Positions 9,170-19,267 are shown, counted from the stretch's first letter. The stretch: 64,000 nt of DNA from Paenimyroides viscosum (GCF_003858535.1 NZ_RQTJ01000002.1:145082-209081), one strand, 5' to 3'. The notes: generated by a model from the sequence alone, not told the origin. A program made the numbers and translations.

Positions 9170-9709
9170 ATGGAAACAGTACAAAAAAAAATATATCATC
9201 AAGAGATTAACATGACACCTGCCTTAATAGCTCGTGTACAAGAGTTGATCAGTCATTATCCAGAAGGAAAACAAAAATCGGCACTTTTACCTGTTTTGCA
9301 CGAGTTACAAGATGCGCACGACAATTGGTTGAGTGTTGAATTACAAAATAAAGCAGCCGAATTACTAAACATAACTCCAATTGAGGTTTACGAAGTGGTT
9401 ACATTTTATACCATGTTCAACCAAAAACCTGTTGGAAAGTATATGTTAGAATTCTGCGTAACCTCTTGTTGTGCCATTAATAAAGCCGAAGATGTAATGG
9501 ATTACACTTGCGAAAAATTAGGAGTAAAACCAGGTCAGGTTACAGCAGACGGATTATTTTCTGTAGTTGGTGTACAATGTTTAGGTGCTTGCGGATACGC
9601 GCCCATGTTACAATTAGGCGATTTTTATCACGAGCATTTAACAACAGCAAAAATAGATCAATTAATCAACGATTGTAAAGAAGGAAAAATAACCTTACAC
9701 GATAAATAG
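9170..9709 (+). CDS. nuoE: NADH-quinone oxidoreductase subunit E
   Basis: A 179-residue NuoE (24-kDa, thioredoxin-like [2Fe-2S] protein carrying N1a). The cluster ligands lie in EFCVTSCCAIN and VQCLGACGYAP. The N-terminal helical domain, ending in TPIEVYEVVTFYTMF, is intact. NuoE pairs with NuoF in the NADH-oxidising module. It is 4 bp upstream of nuoF. Confidence 0.95.
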   Translation: METVQKKIYHQEINMTPALIARVQELISHYPEGKQKSALLPVLHELQDAHDNWLSVELQNKAAELLNITPIEVYEVVTFYTMFNQKPVGKYMLEFCVTSCCAINKAEDVMDYTCEKLGVKPGQVTADGLFSVVGVQCLGACGYAPMLQLGDFYHEHLTTAKIDQLINDCKEGKITLHDK

Positions 9710-9713
9710 TACC

Positions 9714-11078
9714 ATGGGACAAAAAATATTATTTGAAAAAATCCATATTCCGGGTATCAAAACATACGATGTTTATCGCGAAAATGGTGGTTATGCTTCC
9801 GTAGAAAAAGCCTTAAAAATGGATCCGGATGCCATTACCGAAGAAGTAAAATCTTCGGGTTTACGTGGTCGTGGTGGTGCTGGTTTCCCAGTAGGTTTAA
9901 AATGGAGCTTTATCGATAAAAAATCAGGAAATCCACGTCATTTGGTATGTAATGCCGATGAATCAGAACCTGGTACGTTTAAAGACCGTTATTTAATGGA
10001 ATACATTCCGCACTTATTAATTGAAGGTATGATTGCGTCATCTTTCGCTTTAGGTGCCAATTTATCATACATCTACATCCGTGGTGAGTACATGTGGGTT
10101 TTCAAAACCTTAGAACGCGCCATTAAAGAAGCCTACGCTGCCGGATGGTTAGGTAAAAACATCAAAGGTTCGGGCTACGATTTAGATCTTCACGTTCATT
10201 GTGGTGGTGGTGCGTATATCTGTGGTGAAGAAACCGCTTTGATTGAATCTTTAGAAGGTAAACGTGGAAATCCGCGTATCAAACCGCCTTTCCCTGCTGT
10301 TAAAGGTTTGTGGCAAAACCCTACTGTTGTAAATAATGTAGAATCTATTGCATCTATTCCTTGGATCATTATGAATTCGGGCGAAGATTATTCTAAAATT
10401 GGTTTGGGACGATCTACCGGTACCAAATTATTCTCGGTTTCAGGACACGTGAAAAAACCGGGAGTTTATGAAATTGAAATGGGAATGACCGTTGATGAAT
10501 TCATGAATTCTGATGAATATTGTGGCGGTATGATTGATGATCGTCCGTTAAAAGGATTGATTCCTGGAGGTTCATCAGTGCCAATCTTACCTAATCATTT
10601 AATCTTTAAAACAGCAAACGGTGAAGATCGTTTAATGACGTACGAATCGTTATCAGACGGCGGTTTTGCTACAGGATCATCATTAGGTTCAGGTGGATTT
10701 ATCGTATACAACGACACCGCTTGTATCGTTCGAAATACTTGGAATTTCTCAAGATTTTATGCACATGAAAGTTGTGGACAATGTTCGCCTTGTAGAGAAG
10801 GAACAGGATGGATGGAAAAAATCTTGTGGAGAATAGAAAACGGTCAAGGTACCGAAGAAGATATCGACTTATTATGGAGCATTCAAGCAAAAATCGAAGG
10901 AAATACCATTTGTCCGTTAGGTGATGCTGCTGCTTGGCCAGTTGCCGCCGCAATTCGTCACTTTAGAGATGAGTTTGAGTACCACGTTCGTTTCCCAGAA
11001 AAAATTAAAAACAGAGATCATTTTGTAAATGAACCTTTCGAGAAAGTGAAACATTTACTAACAAATGCTACCGTTTAA
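9714..11078 (+). CDS. nuoF: NADH-quinone oxidoreductase subunit F
   Basis: A 454-residue NuoF, the flavoprotein that binds NADH and FMN. The nucleotide-binding glycine loop is GLRGRGGAGFPVGLKW, the FMN segment is CNADESEPGTFKDR, and the [4Fe-4S] N3 ligands are in ESCGQCSPCREGTGW with a later Cys in NTICPLGDA. Length and order are as expected. Confidence 0.96.
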   Translation: MGQKILFEKIHIPGIKTYDVYRENGGYASVEKALKMDPDAITEEVKSSGLRGRGGAGFPVGLKWSFIDKKSGNPRHLVCNADESEPGTFKDRYLMEYIPHLLIEGMIASSFALGANLSYIYIRGEYMWVFKTLERAIKEAYAAGWLGKNIKGSGYDLDLHVHCGGGAYICGEETALIESLEGKRGNPRIKPPFPAVKGLWQNPTVVNNVESIASIPWIIMNSGEDYSKIGLGRSTGTKLFSVSGHVKKPGVYEIEMGMTVDEFMNSDEYCGGMIDDRPLKGLIPGGSSVPILPNHLIFKTANGEDRLMTYESLSDGGFATGSSLGSGGFIVYNDTACIVRNTWNFSRFYAHESCGQCSPCREGTGWMEKILWRIENGQGTEEDIDLLWSIQAKIEGNTICPLGDAAAWPVAAAIRHFRDEFEYHVRFPEKIKNRDHFVNEPFEKVKHLLTNATV

Positions 11079-11088
11079 AATATAGATT

Positions 11089-12111
11089 ATGAAAGTTACT
11101 ATAGACGGATTTGAATTAGAAGTAGAACCAGGAACAACTGTACTACAGGCTGCACGTATGTTGGGTAGCGATGTGGCGCCACCTGCAATGTGCTACTATT
11201 CTAAACTAAAAGATACAGGAGGAAATTGCCGTGCTTGTTTGGTAGAAATATCAAAAGGTAGCGAAGCTGATCCTCGCCCAATGCCTAAAATGATGCCTTC
11301 TTGTAAAACAGGTGTTATGGACGGCATGGAAGTAAAAGTTAAAACTTCGGATCGAGCAATGGATGCTCGTAAAGCAGTTACTGAATTTTTATTAATCAAC
11401 CACCCGTTAGATTGCCCAGTTTGTGACCAGGCGGGTGAATGTGATTTACAAAATCTTTCGTTTAAACACGGATTGGAAAAAACGCGTTTTAAAGAAGAGA
11501 AAAGAACGTTTGAACCGGAAAATATCGGTGATAAAATTCAATTGCACATGAACCGTTGCATTTTGTGTTATCGTTGTGTACATACGGCAGAACAGGTTTG
11601 TGGCAGCAGAAATCACGGGGTTATGAATCGTGGCGATCACGCGCAAATTTCGACCTATGTTGCTGCGTCTATCGATCACGAAATGTCAGGAAATATGATT
11701 GATGTTTGTCCGGTTGGAGCCTTGACCGATAAAACCTTCCGTTTCAAGTCACGTGTTTGGTTTAATAAACCATTCAATGCACATAGAAACTGTGATAAAT
11801 GTTGTGGAAAAACGACCGTTTGGATGTTTGGAAACGAAATTCAACGTGTTACGGCTCGTAAAGATGAGTTCCATGAAGTAGAAGAATTCATTTGTAATTC
11901 TTGTCGTTTCGATCATAAAGAAGTTTCTGATTGGGTTATTGAAGGACCAAGAAAATTCGAAAAATTCTCGGTTATCAATCAAAACAACTATACCCGTAAA
12001 ATGGATAAAGTTGTTATAGATACAGAGAAACATATTTTGGAAGGTCGAGATCAAGATCGCAAAAAAATAAGTATGACAGAAGTTCCATATAAAACCGATA
12101 AAAACAGTTAA
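11089..12111 (+). CDS. nuoG: NADH-quinone oxidoreductase subunit G, short form
   Basis: This NuoG has only 340 residues, against roughly 700-900 in E. coli-type enzymes. The N-terminal ferredoxin-like domain is complete: [2Fe-2S] ligands in MCYYSKL and GNCRACLVE, the His/Cys cluster in HPLDCPVCDQAGECDLQ, and the [4Fe-4S] ligands in RCILCYRCVHTAEQVC and DVCPVGALTD. After it only about 60-100 residues of the molybdopterin-oxidoreductase-like domain remain, with cysteines in RNCDKCCGK and FICNSCRF, then a charged tail. No frameshift remnant follows; nuoH starts 2 bp later. The large domain has been lost cleanly, as in other Bacteroidota. Confidence 0.93.
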   Translation: MKVTIDGFELEVEPGTTVLQAARMLGSDVAPPAMCYYSKLKDTGGNCRACLVEISKGSEADPRPMPKMMPSCKTGVMDGMEVKVKTSDRAMDARKAVTEFLLINHPLDCPVCDQAGECDLQNLSFKHGLEKTRFKEEKRTFEPENIGDKIQLHMNRCILCYRCVHTAEQVCGSRNHGVMNRGDHAQISTYVAASIDHEMSGNMIDVCPVGALTDKTFRFKSRVWFNKPFNAHRNCDKCCGKTTVWMFGNEIQRVTARKDEFHEVEEFICNSCRFDHKEVSDWVIEGPRKFEKFSVINQNNYTRKMDKVVIDTEKHILEGRDQDRKKISMTEVPYKTDKNS

Positions 12112-12113
12112 TT

Positions 12114-13145
12114 ATGGAAGAAGCAATCATTATAGAAAAAAGCGTAATCATTGTAGCTGTTTTTGCAATTACCATGTTGTTTGCCATGTACTGTACCTTG
12201 GCTGAACGTAAAATTGCCGCGTGGATACAAGACCGTAGAGGTCCAAACCGTGCAGGACCAGGCGGAATGTTACAACCTTTAGCCGATGGTTTAAAATTGT
12301 TTGCTAAAGAAGAATTTATGCCAAACACACCTAATACGTTTTTGTTCGTATTTGGTCCGTTTATTTCGATGACCATGGCGTTGATGACTTCAGCGGTTAT
12401 TCCTTGGGGAGATACATTAGAAATTGGTGGCAGAAAAGTAGTTCTACAAGCTGCCGATATCAATGTAGCGATGCTGTATGTATTTGCAGTACTTTCTGTA
12501 AGTGTGTACGGAATTATGATTGGTGGTTGGGCATCTAACAACAAATATTCGTTAATTAGTGCTATGCGTGTGGCATCTCAAATGATTTCTTATGAAATTG
12601 CTATGGGATTGTCTATCGTTGCTATTTTAATGATGCACAGCTCTATGAGTTTGCGCGAAATTGCAGCAGGTCAGCCAGAAATGCACTGGAATATTTTCTA
12701 TCAACCATTAGGATTTTTCATTTTCCTAATCTGTTCATTTGCAGAAACAAACAGAACTCCTTTTGATTTGGCAGAATGTGAGCAAGAGTTAATTGGGGGA
12801 TATCATACCGAATATTCGTCTATGCGAATGGGATTCTTCTTATTCGCTGAATATGCAGCCATGTTCATCTCTTCTACCCTATTGGCAGTTCTTTATTTAG
12901 GAGCTTACAATTATCCAGGAATGACGTGGGCAGCCGAAAACTGGGGCGAAAACATTGCCAACATTATTGGTATTGCTGTATTGTTCATTAAAATCTGTTT
13001 CTTTATTTTCTTGTATATGTGGGTTCGCTGGACTATTCCACGTTTCCGTTACGATCAATTAATGAATTTAGGTTGGAAAACATTAATCCCTTTAGCTATT
13101 TTAAACATTGTAGTTACTGCGGTGGTGTTATTATTAAATCGATAA
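12114..13145 (+). CDS. nuoH: NADH-quinone oxidoreductase subunit H
   Basis: A 343-residue NuoH, the membrane subunit that joins the peripheral and membrane arms and lines the quinone tunnel. It has about eight transmembrane helices, with conserved loops AERKIAAWIQDRRGPNRAGP and AETNRTPFDLAECEQELIGG that carry the quinone-chamber charges. The length is standard. It lies between nuoG and nuoI. Confidence 0.96.
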   Translation: MEEAIIIEKSVIIVAVFAITMLFAMYCTLAERKIAAWIQDRRGPNRAGPGGMLQPLADGLKLFAKEEFMPNTPNTFLFVFGPFISMTMALMTSAVIPWGDTLEIGGRKVVLQAADINVAMLYVFAVLSVSVYGIMIGGWASNNKYSLISAMRVASQMISYEIAMGLSIVAILMMHSSMSLREIAAGQPEMHWNIFYQPLGFFIFLICSFAETNRTPFDLAECEQELIGGYHTEYSSMRMGFFLFAEYAAMFISSTLLAVLYLGAYNYPGMTWAAENWGENIANIIGIAVLFIKICFFIFLYMWVRWTIPRFRYDQLMNLGWKTLIPLAILNIVVTAVVLLLNR

Positions 13146-13157
13146 AAAATAGAAATT

Positions 13158-13697
13158 ATGTCTATTCAAAATACATCCTTATCAGGTAGAAAGAAGCAGG
13201 TTTCTAATAAAGAAATGACTTTAGGCGAGCGTTTATACATTGGTGCAATTGCTGGCGGTATGGCTACTACTTTTAAACATTTATTTAAAAAGAAGGTTAC
13301 CATTAGTTATCCTGAAGAAACACGTCCGTTTAGTCCTGTTTATCGTGGTCAGCACATGCTAATGCGCGATGAAGAAGGTAGAGAACGTTGTACAGCTTGT
13401 GGTTTATGTGCCTTGTCGTGTCCTGCGGAAGCGATCACTATGAAAGCTGCCGAACGCAAGCCCGAAGAAAAGCATCTTTACAGAGAAGAAAAATATGCCG
13501 AAATCTACGAAATTAACATGTTGCGCTGCATTTACTGTGGTTTGTGCGAAGAAGCTTGCCCTAAACAAGCCATCTATTTAACAACCTCTAAAAAAATAGT
13601 AAAAGCTGATACCAATCGCGAGCATTTTATTTTTGGAAAAGAACAATTGGTTATGCCTTTACAACAAGCTATTAACAACACCGTAAAATCAGAATAA
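13158..13697 (+). CDS. nuoI: NADH-quinone oxidoreductase subunit I
   Basis: A 179-residue NuoI that carries two [4Fe-4S] clusters (N6a/N6b) linking NuoG to NuoB. The two ferredoxin motifs are CTACGLCALSCP and CIYCGLCEEACP, each followed by its distal Cys-Pro. The amphipathic N-terminal helix that contacts the membrane arm (about residues 20-40) is present. nuoJ follows after 2 bp. Confidence 0.96.
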   Translation: MSIQNTSLSGRKKQVSNKEMTLGERLYIGAIAGGMATTFKHLFKKKVTISYPEETRPFSPVYRGQHMLMRDEEGRERCTACGLCALSCPAEAITMKAAERKPEEKHLYREEKYAEIYEINMLRCIYCGLCEEACPKQAIYLTTSKKIVKADTNREHFIFGKEQLVMPLQQAINNTVKSE

Positions 13698-13699
13698 AA

Positions 13700-14206
13700 A
13701 TGATAGAGATTTTATTTTATATTCTTTCGGCAGTTACTTTAGGAAGCGCGTTTTTAACCATTCTTTCTAAAAACCCTATACACAGTGCTATTTGGTTAGT
13801 AGTATGTTTTTTCAGTATTGCAGGTCATTATGCGTTGTTAAACTCACAGTTTTTGGCAATGGTTCACATCATTGTATATTCTGGTGCCATTATGATTTTA
13901 ATGCTGTTTACCATTATGTTAATGAATTTGAACATCAGCGATGAAATTGCAAAACCTGTGGTTACAAAAATAGTTGCAACGGTTTGTTTCTGTTTAATCG
14001 GATTTTTCTTGGTAAGTTCATTAGCCCAAACAGCTCCGGCTTTAGAAAGCTATTCAACAACTGGCGTAGATTTTCAATCAATCCAAGTATTAGGAAAAGT
14101 GTTATTGAACGAATTTGTAGTACCTTTTGAAATGGCAGCCGTATTGTTATTAATGGCAATGATTGGAGCCGTATTAATTTCTAAAAAAGATAAAAAAACA
14201 GCATAG
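13700..14206 (+). CDS. nuoJ: NADH-quinone oxidoreductase subunit J
   Basis: A 168-residue NuoJ with about five transmembrane segments. The conserved helix around VHIIVYSGAIMILMLFTIMLM contains the pi-bulge region involved in coupling. It is tightly packed with nuoI and nuoK (1-2 bp gaps), indicating one transcript. Confidence 0.93.
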   Translation: MIEILFYILSAVTLGSAFLTILSKNPIHSAIWLVVCFFSIAGHYALLNSQFLAMVHIIVYSGAIMILMLFTIMLMNLNISDEIAKPVVTKIVATVCFCLIGFFLVSSLAQTAPALESYSTTGVDFQSIQVLGKVLLNEFVVPFEMAAVLLLMAMIGAVLISKKDKKTA

Positions 14207-14207
14207 T

Positions 14208-14528
14208 ATGGAACATGTTTTACAACAAATAGGCATAGACCAGTACATTTACTTAAGTATCATTCTTTTTAGTATTGGAGCCTTTGGTATTTTATATCGT
14301 CGTAACGCAATTGTTATGTTTATGTCGATCGAAATCATGCTAAATGCCGCCAACTTATTACTTGTTGCCTTTTCTAATTACCATGAAGATGCCAACGGAC
14401 AAGTATTTGTATTTTTTACAATGGCTGTGGCTGCTGCCGAAGTTGCTATTGGTTTAGCCATTTTAGTAGCTATTTACAGAAACATTGGATCAATTGATAT
14501 TGATAAACTTAAAAATTTAAAAGGATAG
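14208..14528 (+). CDS. nuoK: NADH-quinone oxidoreductase subunit K
   Basis: A 106-residue NuoK with three transmembrane helices. The conserved membrane glutamates lie in MSIEIMLNAANLL and in AVAAAEVAIGLAI. The length matches the family. It is separated from nuoL by 1 bp. Confidence 0.95.
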   Translation: MEHVLQQIGIDQYIYLSIILFSIGAFGILYRRNAIVMFMSIEIMLNAANLLLVAFSNYHEDANGQVFVFFTMAVAAAEVAIGLAILVAIYRNIGSIDIDKLKNLKG

Positions 14529-14529
14529 C

Positions 14530-16401
14530 ATGAGCACAACTATATTATTACTTACGCTGATTTTCCCTTTAGTTGGTACATTAATCAACGGATTTTGGGG
14601 CAAACACTTAAGCAAAAAAGTATCGGGTGCTATTGCAACGTTAGCTATTGCGGCATCGTTTGTTACATCGTGCATCTTTTTTGCTTATATACAAGGTTCG
14701 CAAGAACCGGTTAAAGTGGTTTTATTTGAATGGATGAAATTCACTTATTTCACAGTTGATTTCGGATTTTATTTCGATCAGTTAGCTGCACTTTGGTTGT
14801 TGTTCATTACAGGTATCGGAACATTGATCCACTTGTATTCAACAAGCTATATGAGCCATGACGAGAATTTCTCTAAATTCTTTACCTACCTAAACTTCTT
14901 TGTATTCTTCATGTTGATTTTAGTAACAGGAAGCAACTTAGCCATGATGTTTATTGGTTGGGAAGGTGTTGGTTTGTGTTCGTACTTATTGATTGGTTTC
15001 TGGTATAAAAACCAAGATTATAACAACGCAGCCAAGAAAGCTTTTATTATGAACCGTATTGGTGATTTAGGTTTCTTGATCGGAATTTTCGTAACAGGAT
15101 ATTTATTCCATACATTAGATTTTGTCGCTTTACAAGAACAAAGTTACCTTGCGCCAACTTTAGGAATTGCAACTATGGCGTTCTTTATTGCAGCAACTGG
15201 TAAAAGTGCACAATTACCACTTTACACTTGGTTACCCGATGCCATGGCAGGTCCAACACCTGTATCGGCGTTAATTCACGCGGCAACAATGGTTACAGCA
15301 GGTATCTTTATGATTACCCGTTTAAACTTTTTGTTCGATCTAACTCCAGATGTGCAACATATTATTGCAGTAATCGGAGCCGTAACAGCACTTATGGCAG
15401 CAACTATTGCTTTGGTTCAAAACGATATTAAAAAAGTACTGGCATATTCTACCGTTTCGCAATTAGGTTTAATGTTTTTGGCATTAGGTTTAGGTGCTTA
15501 TGAAGTAGCGGTTTTTCACGTAATTACACACGCTTTCTTTAAAGCTTGTTTGTTCTTGGGATCGGGATCGGTTATTCACGCAATTGGTGGCGAACAAGAT
15601 ATGCGTCACATGGGTGGATTGAAAAAACACATGAAAATCACTTATTTAACGTTTTTCATTTCAACATTAGCTATTTCAGGATTTCCACCACTTTCAGGTT
15701 TCTTCTCGAAAGACGAAATTTTGTTAACTGCTTTTCATAACAATATTGTTTTATGGATAGTAGCAAGTTTGGCATCCATTTTAACTGCTTTCTATATGTT
15801 TAGATTGTTGTTTTTAACGTTCTTCAACAAATTCAGAGGAACAAAAGAACAAGAAGATCATTTACACGAAAGCACGTCTGCCATGACGTTTCCTTTAATC
15901 ATTTTAGCTGTTTTGGCTGCAATTGGCGGATTAATCAGTATTCCTGGAAATAGTTGGTTAAACGAATTTTTAAAACCAGTTATTAAAAATAACGCAGCAT
16001 CGCATCCACACGTATTAGGCACCACCGAATATCTGTTAATGGGCTTAGCAGTTGTAGGTGCCTTGATTGGTTTAGGTGTCGCTTACGCAAAATACATTAA
16101 AAACAAACAAGTTCCTGTGAACGACAACAATGTTTCGGGCTTACAAAAATTGTTTGTAGACAAATATTATTTAGACGATATCTATCAATCATTAATTGTT
16201 CAGCCATTAAACTTTTTTGGATCATTCTTTAAAAATCAAATCGACGGATTAATTAATGGTGTTGTGGTAAGTTTTGGTAAAATTCCTGCCGAATTATCGT
16301 ATCAAGGTAAAAAAGCACAAAACGGAAACATTGGCTTGTACTTATTTGCCTTTGTAATTGGCGTTTGTGGCTTGTTGTATTATTTATTTATGTGTTACTA
16401 A
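14530..16401 (+). CDS. nuoL: NADH-quinone oxidoreductase subunit L
   Basis: A 623-residue NuoL, the distal antiporter-like proton-pumping subunit. Recognisable segments are FIGWEGVGLCSYLLIGFW, with the key glutamate, GKSAQLPLYTWLPDAMAGPT, and HAATMVTAGIFMITR. The C-terminal quarter carries the long lateral helix and a final membrane anchor. It overlaps neither neighbour; nuoM starts 10 bp later. Confidence 0.95.
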   Translation: MSTTILLLTLIFPLVGTLINGFWGKHLSKKVSGAIATLAIAASFVTSCIFFAYIQGSQEPVKVVLFEWMKFTYFTVDFGFYFDQLAALWLLFITGIGTLIHLYSTSYMSHDENFSKFFTYLNFFVFFMLILVTGSNLAMMFIGWEGVGLCSYLLIGFWYKNQDYNNAAKKAFIMNRIGDLGFLIGIFVTGYLFHTLDFVALQEQSYLAPTLGIATMAFFIAATGKSAQLPLYTWLPDAMAGPTPVSALIHAATMVTAGIFMITRLNFLFDLTPDVQHIIAVIGAVTALMAATIALVQNDIKKVLAYSTVSQLGLMFLALGLGAYEVAVFHVITHAFFKACLFLGSGSVIHAIGGEQDMRHMGGLKKHMKITYLTFFISTLAISGFPPLSGFFSKDEILLTAFHNNIVLWIVASLASILTAFYMFRLLFLTFFNKFRGTKEQEDHLHESTSAMTFPLIILAVLAAIGGLISIPGNSWLNEFLKPVIKNNAASHPHVLGTTEYLLMGLAVVGALIGLGVAYAKYIKNKQVPVNDNNVSGLQKLFVDKYYLDDIYQSLIVQPLNFFGSFFKNQIDGLINGVVVSFGKIPAELSYQGKKAQNGNIGLYLFAFVIGVCGLLYYLFMCY

Positions 16402-16411
16402 AATTAGGACA

Positions 16412-17812
16412 ATGAATTGTATTATTATTTTACTTATTTATATTTTAGGAGCTGTTGCTACATTGGCATCAAAATCTAAAAATGCAGCTAAAATAGCTTT
16501 AGTAACCAGTTTAATTAACGCTGTTATTGCATTAATTTTGGCTGTTGATTTTATGAACGGAAACAATATTTCGTTTGTACAACAATGGATTTCTAACCCA
16601 AATATTTCTTTATCATTTGTGGTAGATGGGTTAAGCTTAACCATGTTGTTGTTAACCACCTTATTGTTGCCAATTATTATATTAGCATCGTTCAACACCT
16701 TATATTCAAAAGCAAACCAGTTGTATGCGTTGGTTTTATTCATGGCGTTTGCTATGGCTGGAACTTTTTTAGCACAAGACGGTTTGGTTTATTATATTTT
16801 CTGGGAATTAGCTTTACTACCTATTTTCTTTATTGGATTGTTATGGGGAAGCGACGAATGGAAAGTGCGTAAACGCGTAATGATTACCTTTTTCATTTAC
16901 ACTTTTGCAGGATCGTTGTTCATGTTAGCGGCTTTTGCGTACTTATATACCAAAACAGGAAGTTTCGCTTGGACAGATTTATCACAAGTAATGCTTTCAA
17001 CCAAAGAGGCAAATTATATTTTCTTGGCTTTCTTTTTGGCTTACGGCATTAAAATTCCGGTATTTCCGTTACACACATGGCAGGCAAATACCTACGAAAA
17101 ATCGCCAACTATTGGTACCATGTTGCTATCGGGTATCATGTTAAAAATGGGATTGTATTCTATTTTACGCTGGCAAATGCCTATTGCAGGGAATGTTTCT
17201 GCCGAAATCATTAATACGGTAATTGTTTTATGTATCATCGGAATTATTTATGCATCGTTAATTGCGCTTCGTTCTGAAAACATTAAACGTTTATTGGCGT
17301 ATTCATCAATGGCACACGTTGGTTTGATTGCTGCCGGAGCTTATATTGGAAACACCACAGGTTATCAAGGAGCTATTATTCAAATGGTAGCGCACGGTTT
17401 TGTAGTGGTTGGTTTATTTTATCTGGCAGATATTATTCACAATAGATACGATAGTTATTTGATAAAAGATATGGGCGGTATTCGTTCACAAGCACCAAAA
17501 TTCACCACGTTCTTTTTAATCATCATGTTTGCATCAATCGGCTTACCTGGAACTTTTGGATTTATCGGTGAATTCACTTTGTTATTTGCCTTATCAGAAA
17601 AAGAATTATTGTATGCTGTTTTCGCAGGAACATCAATTATTCTTGGAGCATATTATATGTTGAAAATGTTTCAGAATGCAGTTCTTGGTTCGCCAAATTC
17701 AAAAGTGTTTTCTGAAGTAACTACAAAAGAATATGTAGTTTTAGGACTTATTTGTGTGGTTTTAATTGGTTTAGGAATCTATCCAAAATTACTAACCGAT
17801 TTATTCATTTAA
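16412..17812 (+). CDS. nuoM: NADH-quinone oxidoreductase subunit M
   Basis: A 466-residue NuoM, an antiporter-like proton-translocating subunit with about 14 transmembrane helices. Conserved parts are YYIFWELALLPIFFIGLLWG, with the functional glutamate, and GIKIPVFPLHTWQANTYEKSP. The ATG at 16412 (MNCIIILLIYI) follows an AGGA-like sequence and avoids a 44-bp overlap with nuoL that an earlier in-frame start would require. Confidence 0.93.
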   Translation: MNCIIILLIYILGAVATLASKSKNAAKIALVTSLINAVIALILAVDFMNGNNISFVQQWISNPNISLSFVVDGLSLTMLLLTTLLLPIIILASFNTLYSKANQLYALVLFMAFAMAGTFLAQDGLVYYIFWELALLPIFFIGLLWGSDEWKVRKRVMITFFIYTFAGSLFMLAAFAYLYTKTGSFAWTDLSQVMLSTKEANYIFLAFFLAYGIKIPVFPLHTWQANTYEKSPTIGTMLLSGIMLKMGLYSILRWQMPIAGNVSAEIINTVIVLCIIGIIYASLIALRSENIKRLLAYSSMAHVGLIAAGAYIGNTTGYQGAIIQMVAHGFVVVGLFYLADIIHNRYDSYLIKDMGGIRSQAPKFTTFFLIIMFASIGLPGTFGFIGEFTLLFALSEKELLYAVFAGTSIILGAYYMLKMFQNAVLGSPNSKVFSEVTTKEYVVLGLICVVLIGLGIYPKLLTDLFI

Positions 17813-17834
17813 AAGAACATAGAAAATTTAAACT

Positions 17835-19208
17835 ATGAGTACATTAATAGCTTTAGCATCCTTAGCAGTTCTTATATTGGTCTTAGAAATTATTAATCTA
17901 AGAAAAACAATTGTTCCTTTAACTTTAATTGGGTTATTGGTTGCTTTGGGTTTTAATATTTGCGACTTTAATACAATCGATTCGTTTTACAACAACATGA
18001 TTGTAGTAAACAAAACCACTACCCTATTCAGTTCTTTATTCATTGTATTAACCTTTTTCATTGTAGCATTAGGACAATCTTTTTATAAAGAGCAGTACGA
18101 TAAAATATCAGATTACACTTCGTTAAAAATCTTTTTACTGATCGGAGCTTACTGTATGGTTGCTTTTGGCAATATGGTTATGTTTTTCTTAGGATTAGAA
18201 ATCTTATCGATCACTTTATACATTTTAGCGGGAAGCGATAGAATCAACATAAAAAGTAACGAAGCCGGAATGAAATATTTCTTAATGGGATCTTTCGCCT
18301 CAGGATTTATCTTATTTGGTATTGCTTTAATTTATGGTGCCACTGCATCGTTTGATTTGGATCAAATTCAATTAGCAAGTTCACAATTAGCCATGCCAAA
18401 ATGGTTTATGGTTGGTTTTGTAATGATGTTGGTTGGTTTGCTTTTTAAAATTGCTGCCTTCCCGTTTCATTTCTGGGCTCCCGATGTATATCAAGGATCA
18501 CCGTTGTTAACCACAACAACCATGAGCACCTTGGCAAAAGTAGCAGCTGTTGGCGGTTTTTATAAATTAAGTTTGGTATTTTTCCCGGTAATGCCCGCTC
18601 ACTTCAGTAGTTTAATTGCCTTTTTAATCATCGCAACATTGATTGTTGGAAACGTAATGGCATTAAAACAAAACAACATTAAGCGTTTAATGGCGTATTC
18701 GGGTATTTCACACGCAGGTTTTATGTTAATGGCCATTTTAATTGGTAAAGATGCCGAACCACATTTGTTTTACTATATGGTAGCTTATACCATTGCCGGA
18801 ATCGCTGCTTTTAGTGTGATATTATATGTATGTCAGGATAAAAAAGAAGAATTAATCATACACTTCCGTGGCTTTGCAAAACACAAACCCGTGTTGGCAG
18901 TAACATTGTCTTTAGCCTTATTATCAATGGCAGGAATTCCGATCCTTGCAGGATTCTTCGGAAAATTATTCCTGTTTACACAAGCCTTAAATCAAGGATA
19001 TTATGTAATGGTAGTTATCGCAGTAATTACGTCTATCATAAGTATTTATTACTATTTAAAAGTGATAATAACCATGTTTACGTATAAAAACAGCGATGCA
19101 AAAACTACGTATCCAAAAAACTTTATCTATTCAACGGTTGCAATTATAGCAATTGTAATCAATTTAATCATTGGATTTTGCCCATCGTTAATAATAGATT
19201 TATTTTAG
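17835..19208 (+). CDS. nuoN: NADH-quinone oxidoreductase subunit N
   Basis: A 457-residue NuoN, the third antiporter-like subunit. Typical segments are FFLGLEILSITLYILAG (with the helix-5 Glu), LLFKIAAFPFHFWAPDVYQG and AYSGISHAGFMLM. It closes the operon and is followed after 18 bp by a strong terminator that also forms the left copy of a long direct repeat. Confidence 0.94.
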   Translation: MSTLIALASLAVLILVLEIINLRKTIVPLTLIGLLVALGFNICDFNTIDSFYNNMIVVNKTTTLFSSLFIVLTFFIVALGQSFYKEQYDKISDYTSLKIFLLIGAYCMVAFGNMVMFFLGLEILSITLYILAGSDRINIKSNEAGMKYFLMGSFASGFILFGIALIYGATASFDLDQIQLASSQLAMPKWFMVGFVMMLVGLLFKIAAFPFHFWAPDVYQGSPLLTTTTMSTLAKVAAVGGFYKLSLVFFPVMPAHFSSLIAFLIIATLIVGNVMALKQNNIKRLMAYSGISHAGFMLMAILIGKDAEPHLFYYMVAYTIAGIAAFSVILYVCQDKKEELIIHFRGFAKHKPVLAVTLSLALLSMAGIPILAGFFGKLFLFTQALNQGYYVMVVIAVITSIISIYYYLKVIITMFTYKNSDAKTTYPKNFIYSTVAIIAIVINLIIGFCPSLIIDLF

Positions 19209-19220
19209 TTAATTAATTAC

Positions 19221-19267
19221 TTTACTAAAGGTTGATTTGAAGTTCAAATCAACCTTTTTTCATATCT
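19221..19267 (+). repeat. Left copy of 47-bp direct repeat, includes nuoN terminator
   Basis: This segment is identical to 23278-23324 at 46 of 47 positions (C at 19261 versus T). It includes a long hairpin, AAAGGTTGATTTGAA (19227-19241) against TTCAAATCAACCTTT (19243-19257), followed by T, which terminates nuoN. The identity includes non-symmetric flanks (TTTACT on the left, ATATCT on the right), so it is a duplicated block and not just a similar hairpin. Confidence 0.9.
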
